DNA from: Acidobacteriota bacterium | Lineage (GTDB): Bacteria > Acidobacteriota > Holophagae > Thermotomaculales > Thermotomaculaceae | NCBI GenBank assembly: GCA_013151025.1 | Contig: JAADJC010000057.1 | Span: 2,530-66,529, forward strand | Direction of reading: 5' to 3' | Length of the DNA stretch: 64,000 bases | Shown here: one piece after another, positions 62,806 to 64,000 of the stretch | Position numbering within the stretch: position 1 is the first letter of the stretch | Layout of the letters: each line of letters starts with the position of its first letter | Notes under the pieces: model-generated | What the model saw: the letters and a program-made list of their open reading frames with translations, nothing else | Database searches by the model: none | What the model was told of the DNA's origin: nothing | Program-made: the position numbers and the translations under genes

Positions 62806-64000
62806 ATGCGTCGTTTGATCCTGATTCTTGCCCTTGTAACAATCGCTTTTTTCACCGCTTCAGCCAAAGAGGTGACAATTACCATTCTGGCGACCACAGA
62901 TATGCACGGCAACGTAACCGGAAAAGATTACGTAAGCGGGAAAAAACTGGGCTACGGCCTTGTCCAGGCAGCCCCGCTGATTGACAAATTGCGGAAAAGT
63001 AAGAAAAACAGCATTCTTGTGGACTGCGGAGACACCTTTGCGGGAAACCCACTCACTTTCTACCACCATTATCACGCCATTGACAAGGATAACCCGGTGG
63101 TCACAGCCATGCGTATGTTGAAATACGACGTGGCTGTTCCGGGAAATCATGATTTTGATTACGGTACCGATGCACTGAAGCAGAATACTTCCCACACCCG
63201 TTTCCCCTGGATTTCAGCCAACATTCTGAATAAAGCCAATCATCCGTTGTTTCCCGGCACCCTGATTCTGAAACGGGGTGGCGTTAAAGTCGGGTTTTTC
63301 GGATTAACAACCCCCGCCACTGGCCTTTTTGAAACGCCGAAAATGCTGGATGGGACACATTTCCTCGATATGGTGACATCGGCAAAAAAGGCAGTGGAAG
63401 AACTGAAACTGCAGGGAACGGACATCATTATCGGCTTGGTTCACAGTGGCAAGGGTCAGAAACTGCAAACCGGACAGATGAATGAAAATGCCGTCTATCA
63501 GGTAATAGAAAACGTGCCCGGCATTGATGCAATCATTTTCGGCCACACCCACAAGGAAGTTCATCTGGAGATGTACAAAGGTGTTTTGCTCTGTCAGCCC
63601 AAAGACCACGCAAAGTCTGTTGGCGTTGTTCTGATGGACCTGCAACAGCGGGACGGGAAATGGGAAATACTGGGTAAAAGTTCCACAACATTGCAGGTGG
63701 ATGACAGTAGGATAGACAAGAAAATTGAAAAGAAGGTTCGGAAACTGGACAAAGCCACTGAGAAATTCATGGATTCAGATGTAGGTGAATATCGCCATCC
63801 GGTAGAATTTACAGACGATCCCCTGGCCCCTGGAACTGCGTCTTATTTTATTGCCGACGCCATGCAGCACTGGAAGGATTCAGACATTCAGCTGGTCACG
63901 CTATCCAATCCCGGCATGAGGGTAAAATCTAAACGGGCAACAGTGGTCAATACTCATATCTTCAAATTGCTTCCCTATGACAATTTTCTGGCTCAGATAT
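62806..64000 (+). CDS. Secreted 5'-nucleotidase/metallophosphoesterase (UshA-like), partial
   Basis: At least 398 residues, running off the right edge. Signal peptide MRRLILILALVTIAFFTASA, then calcineurin-type metallophosphatase motifs ILATTDMHGN, LVDCGDTFAGN, VPGNHDFDYG, GLVHSGKG and IIFGHTHKE. The start of the C-terminal nucleotidase domain (VTLSNPGMRVK, LPYDNFL) is included. It likely hydrolyses nucleotides in the periplasm. GGAGGG precedes the ATG; TGcTAAAAT (62770-62778) may be an extended -10 box. Confidence 0.93.
   Translation, partial: MRRLILILALVTIAFFTASAKEVTITILATTDMHGNVTGKDYVSGKKLGYGLVQAAPLIDKLRKSKKNSILVDCGDTFAGNPLTFYHHYHAIDKDNPVVTAMRMLKYDVAVPGNHDFDYGTDALKQNTSHTRFPWISANILNKANHPLFPGTLILKRGGVKVGFFGLTTPATGLFETPKMLDGTHFLDMVTSAKKAVEELKLQGTDIIIGLVHSGKGQKLQTGQMNENAVYQVIENVPGIDAIIFGHTHKEVHLEMYKGVLLCQPKDHAKSVGVVLMDLQQRDGKWEILGKSSTTLQVDDSRIDKKIEKKVRKLDKATEKFMDSDVGEYRHPVEFTDDPLAPGTASYFIADAMQHWKDSDIQLVTLSNPGMRVKSKRATVVNTHIFKLLPYDNFLAQI

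Overview
The window looks like chromosomal DNA of an uncultured, probably anaerobic, Gram-negative bacterium. The evidence is apolipoprotein N-acyltransferase, dTDP-rhamnose and UndP-sugar transferase genes for a surface polysaccharide, Msh-type pseudopilins, a membrane pyrophosphatase and no visible aerobic respiratory gene. The order tRNA-Gln, prs, rplY, pth, ..., rpsF, rpsR, DUF2232 recalls deltaproteobacterial and acidobacterial genomes, but a phylum cannot be named from this window. There is no rRNA, CRISPR array, phage or intact transposase.

Layout. 0.5-4.4 kb: pyk-lnt-aldo/keto reductase operon on the minus strand. 4.5-5.8 kb: a lipoprotein. 6.3-15.5 kb: plus-strand housekeeping block (mtnA, spoVG, tRNA-Gln, prs, a split rplY, pth, hppA, rpsF, rpsR, DUF2232 and two GT2 glycosyltransferases). 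15.7-21.5 kb: a saccharopine-dehydrogenase-like gene and the aromatic operon aroF-aroA-pheA-tyrA, preceded by a leader peptide with eight consecutive Phe/Tyr codons and two terminator-like hairpins. 21.6-26.5 kb: c-di-GMP enzymes and a macrodomain protein. 26.7-30 kb: aldehyde dehydrogenase, M20 peptidase and a thioredoxin-like protein. 30.3-36.9 kb: surface polysaccharide operon (galE, rfbA, rfbC, a four-helix-bundle gene, rfbD, rfbB) and a WbaP-like transferase. 37-48.7 kb: hotdog/MEMO pair, FadD, glyQS, a MA-type peptidase, queDE, sulfotransferase, flavin reductase and a Ser/Thr kinase. 48.8-51 kb: four Msh-like pseudopilins. 51.2-55.3 kb: MFS transporter, PilZ protein, pncB and a frameshifted pncA. 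55.4-62.7 kb: an eight-gene TetR-controlled acyl-CoA operon with SCP2 and two DUF2148 Fe-S proteins. The window ends in a secreted 5'-nucleotidase.

Three signals stand out. First, the aromatic operon carries a classic ribosome-mediated attenuator with alternative pairing visible in the sequence. Second, intergenic regions are filled with composite repeats: perfect hairpins with exactly three-base loops whose stems differ from copy to copy, next to degenerate hexamer and heptamer arrays. These arrays have also entered coding regions (rfbB, the ends of rfbC and rfbD, the spoVG tail) and bracket a four-helix-bundle gene as inverted copies. Third, several genes have a -10 box only 6-7 nt before a start codon with no Shine-Dalgarno, which suggests leaderless transcripts.

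Start codons were often moved inward from the longest open frame, using Shine-Dalgarno position and overlap with the upstream stop. Two genes (rplY, pncA) are broken by single-base shifts that could be biological or assembly errors.
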